DNA of 7,753 bases from Verrucomicrobiota bacterium (GTDB lineage: Bacteria > Verrucomicrobiota > Verrucomicrobiia > Opitutales > UBA953). Shown piece after piece: positions 6,574 through 7,753 of the stretch. The DNA lies in contig RGES01000057.1 in assembly GCA_009917805.1 (NCBI GenBank), forward strand, positions 1-7,753, given 5' to 3'. Position numbers and translations under genes: made by a program. Each line of letters starts with the position of its first letter. Within the stretch, counting starts at the first letter, position 1. The notes below the pieces were generated by a model. That model was not told the DNA's origin, searched no databases, and saw only the letters and a program-made list of their open reading frames with translations.

Positions 6574-6602
6574 GCCCCTCCCCGCCCCTCTGGGGGGGGG
6601 GC
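6574..6602. repeat. Strong GC hairpin with a ten-G homopolymer
   Basis: GCCCCTCCCC (6574-6583) can pair with the G run and C at 6593-6602, with one T-G wobble and a nine-base loop. The G run itself spans 6592-6601. There is no U tract on either side. The homopolymer length may be unreliable in sequencing. Confidence 0.45.
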
Positions 6603-6614
6603 CTAAGGGCTTGG

Positions 6615-6651
6615 GCAACAAAAAACCCGCCAGGCGAACCAGGCGGGTTTT
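6615..6651 (-). terminator. Intrinsic terminator of the L36-L31 operon
   Basis: A perfect 10-bp stem (AAAACCCGCC 6622-6631, GGCGGGTTTT 6642-6651) has a 10-base loop. On the minus strand it is followed by TTTTTTGTTG. It lies about 20 bases past the L31 stop codon. Confidence 0.9.
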
Positions 6652-6671
6652 GGGCAATCCTCGGGGGAGGC

Positions 6672-6914
6672 TTACTTGCGGCGGAACTTCGAGTTGAACT
6701 TCTCGACGCGGCCGGCGGAGTCCACGAAGCGCTTCTCGCCGGTGTAGGCGGGGTGCGAATCCATGGTGACTTCACGGCGGATGACGAAATGTTCGACGCC
6801 GTCGATCACCTTGGTCTCCTTCGACTTCATGGTCGAACGAGCCGGGAACTCGCGGTTCGTGGAGACATCCACGAAGACGACGTTGTTATATTCAGGATGG
6901 CCTTCCTTCTTCAT
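6672..6914 (-). CDS. rpmE2: Type B 50S ribosomal protein L31
   Basis: An 80-residue ribosomal protein of the large subunit, where L31 bridges the two subunits. The start MKKEGHPEYNNVVFVDVST and the later SHPAYTGEKRFVDSAGRVEK are typical of the type B (YkgM-like) form. It has no cysteine, so it lacks the zinc-binding CxxC ribbon of type A L31. Its length is normal for type B. It lies 22 bases after the L36 gene and is probably in one operon with it. The start codon follows CTTATTTT with no Shine-Dalgarno. In many bacteria the type B pair is induced by zinc shortage through Zur; I saw no Zur-type palindrome here, so it may be the only L31 in this genome. Confidence 0.96.
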   Translation of the reverse strand: MKKEGHPEYNNVVFVDVSTNREFPARSTMKSKETKVIDGVEHFVIRREVTMDSHPAYTGEKRFVDSAGRVEKFNSKFRRK

Positions 6915-6936
6915 AAAATAAGGGGTTTGCTCGGGG

Positions 6937-7062
6937 TTAGCCCTGACGCGCCTTGTAGCGAGGGTGCGTCTTGTTGATCACGTAGATACGGCCCTTGCGG
7001 CGAACTACCTGGCAATTCGGGTGACGCTTCTTCAGCGACTTGAGGGAGGAGGAGACTTTCAT
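6937..7062 (-). CDS. rpmJ: 50S ribosomal protein L36, zinc-free type
   Basis: A 41-residue, very basic protein of the large subunit, beginning MKVSSSLKSLKKRHPNCQVV and ending HPRYKARQG. It matches the L36 form also called YkgO. Only one cysteine (Cys17) remains and the other zinc ligands are replaced, so it should fold without zinc. Translation starts at ATG 7062, preceded by CTCCCGACC with no Shine-Dalgarno. It is the first gene of a two-gene minus-strand operon with L31, under the promoter proposed at 7099-7127. Pairing of the two zinc-free paralogs mirrors the ykgM-ykgO arrangement of enterobacteria. Confidence 0.95.
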   Translation of the reverse strand: MKVSSSLKSLKKRHPNCQVVRRKGRIYVINKTHPRYKARQG

Positions 7063-7098
7063 GGTCGGGAGAGCCGTTTTAGTAACGGCAGGTCGGCC

Positions 7099-7127
7099 AA
7101 CAAAGGTGTCCGGCGACCGACTGTCAA
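7099..7127 (-). promoter_or_regulatory. Predicted sigma-70 promoter of the L36-L31 operon
   Basis: A perfect -35 TTGACA (7127-7122) is followed after 17 bases by TTTGTT (7104-7099), a weak -10. Transcription would start near 7092, giving a leader of about 30 bases to the L36 ATG. The promoter before the tRNA at the right edge has the same pattern, TTGACA and a TTTG-type -10. Confidence 0.6.
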
Positions 7128-7178
7128 CGGGATTTCCTATGCTTGTTTAAGCTTTCGTTCGGGCTAACACTCCGACCC

Positions 7179-7679
7179 ATGGAAACACGCGTCCGACCCG
7201 CCCTGCCGGCCGATATCCAAGCGATCAACGCCATCTATAACCACTATGTCCGGACCAGCACCTGCACCTGGCACCTGACCGAGGAGACCGACGAAGGCCG
7301 GGCGGCCTGGCTCCGCCACCGCGGCCCCGCCCACCCGGCCTTGGTCATCGAAGCCGACGGCAAAGTGGTCGGTTGGGGCTCGATTTCGACCTATAACACC
7401 CGCCAAGGGTGGTCCGCCACGGTCGAGGACTCGATCTTCATCGACCATACCCAGCATGGCAAAGGCCTCGGCAAGCAGATGCTGCAGGAGCTCCTGCGCC
7501 GGGCGGAAGCCATCGGCCACACCTCGGTGATCGCCCGCATCTCGGGCGAACAGACCCCCAGCCTGCGCCTCCACGCTTCGCTCGGCTTCGAACAAGCAGG
7601 GCTGTTACGCGGCGTCGGACACAAATTCGGCCAGAAACTCGATTGTGTCTACATGCTGAAGGCCTTGCGCCAGCCCTGA
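7179..7679 (+). CDS. GNAT N-acetyltransferase, phosphinothricin acetyltransferase-like
   Basis: A 166-residue acetyl-CoA-dependent N-acetyltransferase of the Pat/MnaT (YncA) subfamily. It starts METRVRPALPADIQAINAIY. The IYNHYV segment (19-24), VEDSIFID with Glu83 (82-89), the acetyl-CoA pyrophosphate loop HGKGLG (93-98), RLHASLGFEQAG (130-141) and GHKFGQKLDCVYM (147-159) are in the right order and spacing. Family members acetylate phosphinothricin-like amino acids, methionine sulfone or sulfoximine, or other amines; the natural substrate cannot be read from sequence. The frame opens at TTG 7143, but homology begins at ATG 7179. It is divergent from the L36 operon and ends 47 bases before a tRNA gene. 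No clear Shine-Dalgarno is present (CCGACCC precedes the ATG). Confidence 0.93.
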   Translation: METRVRPALPADIQAINAIYNHYVRTSTCTWHLTEETDEGRAAWLRHRGPAHPALVIEADGKVVGWGSISTYNTRQGWSATVEDSIFIDHTQHGKGLGKQMLQELLRRAEAIGHTSVIARISGEQTPSLRLHASLGFEQAGLLRGVGHKFGQKLDCVYMLKALRQP

Positions 7680-7681
7680 CC

Positions 7682-7709
7682 TTGACAGAGCGAGGGCTAA
7701 CCCTTTGCT
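7682..7709 (+). promoter_or_regulatory. Predicted promoter of the tRNA-Leu gene
   Basis: A perfect -35 TTGACA (7682-7687) is followed after 16 bases by TTTGCT (7704-7709), a weak -10. Transcription would begin about 10 bases before the mature tRNA. The spacer holds AGGGCTAACCCT (7693-7704), a small palindrome. Confidence 0.5.
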
Positions 7710-7726
7710 CACCTATCCGCTTTAAT

Positions 7727-7753
7727 GCTCAGGTGGTGGAATGGCAGACACGC
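7727..7753 (+). tRNA. tRNA-Leu (3' end cut by the window)
   Basis: The last 27 bases match the 5' end of bacterial tRNA-Leu: a seven-base acceptor arm GCTCAGG, then TG, and a D arm with the class II pattern GTGGAATGGCAGACAC. The anticodon lies beyond the window, so the isoacceptor is unknown. The call rests on the conserved leucine-type D arm. Confidence 0.85.

Larger units (their letters stand above)
6205..6660. other. Gene-free region of about 455 bases with repeats and hairpins
   Basis: No ORF here looks like protein. From left to right the region holds an inverted repeat at 6262-6281, a small palindrome TTGATAATCAA (6296-6306), a G-tract array (6307-6353), an unremarkable A/T-richer stretch (6354-6465), a short hairpin (6467-6483), C-rich sequence (6526-6588), a GC hairpin with a run of ten G (6574-6602) and the L31 terminator (6615-6651). 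It follows the truncated barrel and may hold remnants of that gene's promoter. Confidence 0.7.

Noticed and set aside
7062..7140. Zur operator before L36
   Set aside because: I found no AT-rich Zur-type palindrome between the L36 and acetyltransferase genes.

Overview
The window is GC-rich, protein-dense DNA with strong G/C third-position bias. The proteins suggest a Verrucomicrobiota-type bacterium, probably near Opitutales. This rests on the sigma factor style, the ATP-grasp/alpha-E/transglutaminase cluster, the zinc-free ribosomal protein pair and start codons lacking clear Shine-Dalgarno sequences. It is an inference; no marker gene here settles it.

Layout. Positions 2-970 (+) carry the 3' part of a sigma-70 family factor. 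Positions 1073-4150 (+) hold a compact three-gene cluster: a circularly permuted ATP-grasp protein, an alpha-E (DUF403) protein and a transglutaminase-like protease. This is a known conserved neighbourhood, proposed from comparative genomics to ligate and process peptides, with no defined substrate. Positions 4190-5061 (+) hold a DUF535 (VirK/YbjX-like) gene. Convergent to it on the minus strand are two tandem paralogous small outer-membrane beta-barrel genes (5122-5625 and 5773-6195), each followed by an almost identical GC-rich terminator hairpin. Positions 6205-6660 hold no gene, but contain a seven-tract G-rich array resembling degenerate TTAGGG repeats, inverted repeats and strong GC hairpins. 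Positions 6672-7062 (-) encode ribosomal proteins L36 and L31, both of the cysteine-poor type, ending in a clean terminator. A divergent GNAT acetyltransferase follows (7179-7679, +), and the first 27 bases of a tRNA-Leu close the window.

The most notable point is that three genes carry lesions. The alpha-E gene lacks its middle, roughly 100 residues compared with the family, and changes frame at about 2882. The DUF535 gene lacks an internal stretch and changes frame at about 4760. The upstream beta-barrel paralog has lost its start codon and signal peptide at about 6195. Each reads as good family sequence on both sides of the break or up to it. These are therefore deletions, either real gene decay or assembly collapse, and not chance ORFs. 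No mobile element, CRISPR array or clearly new defence system is visible.
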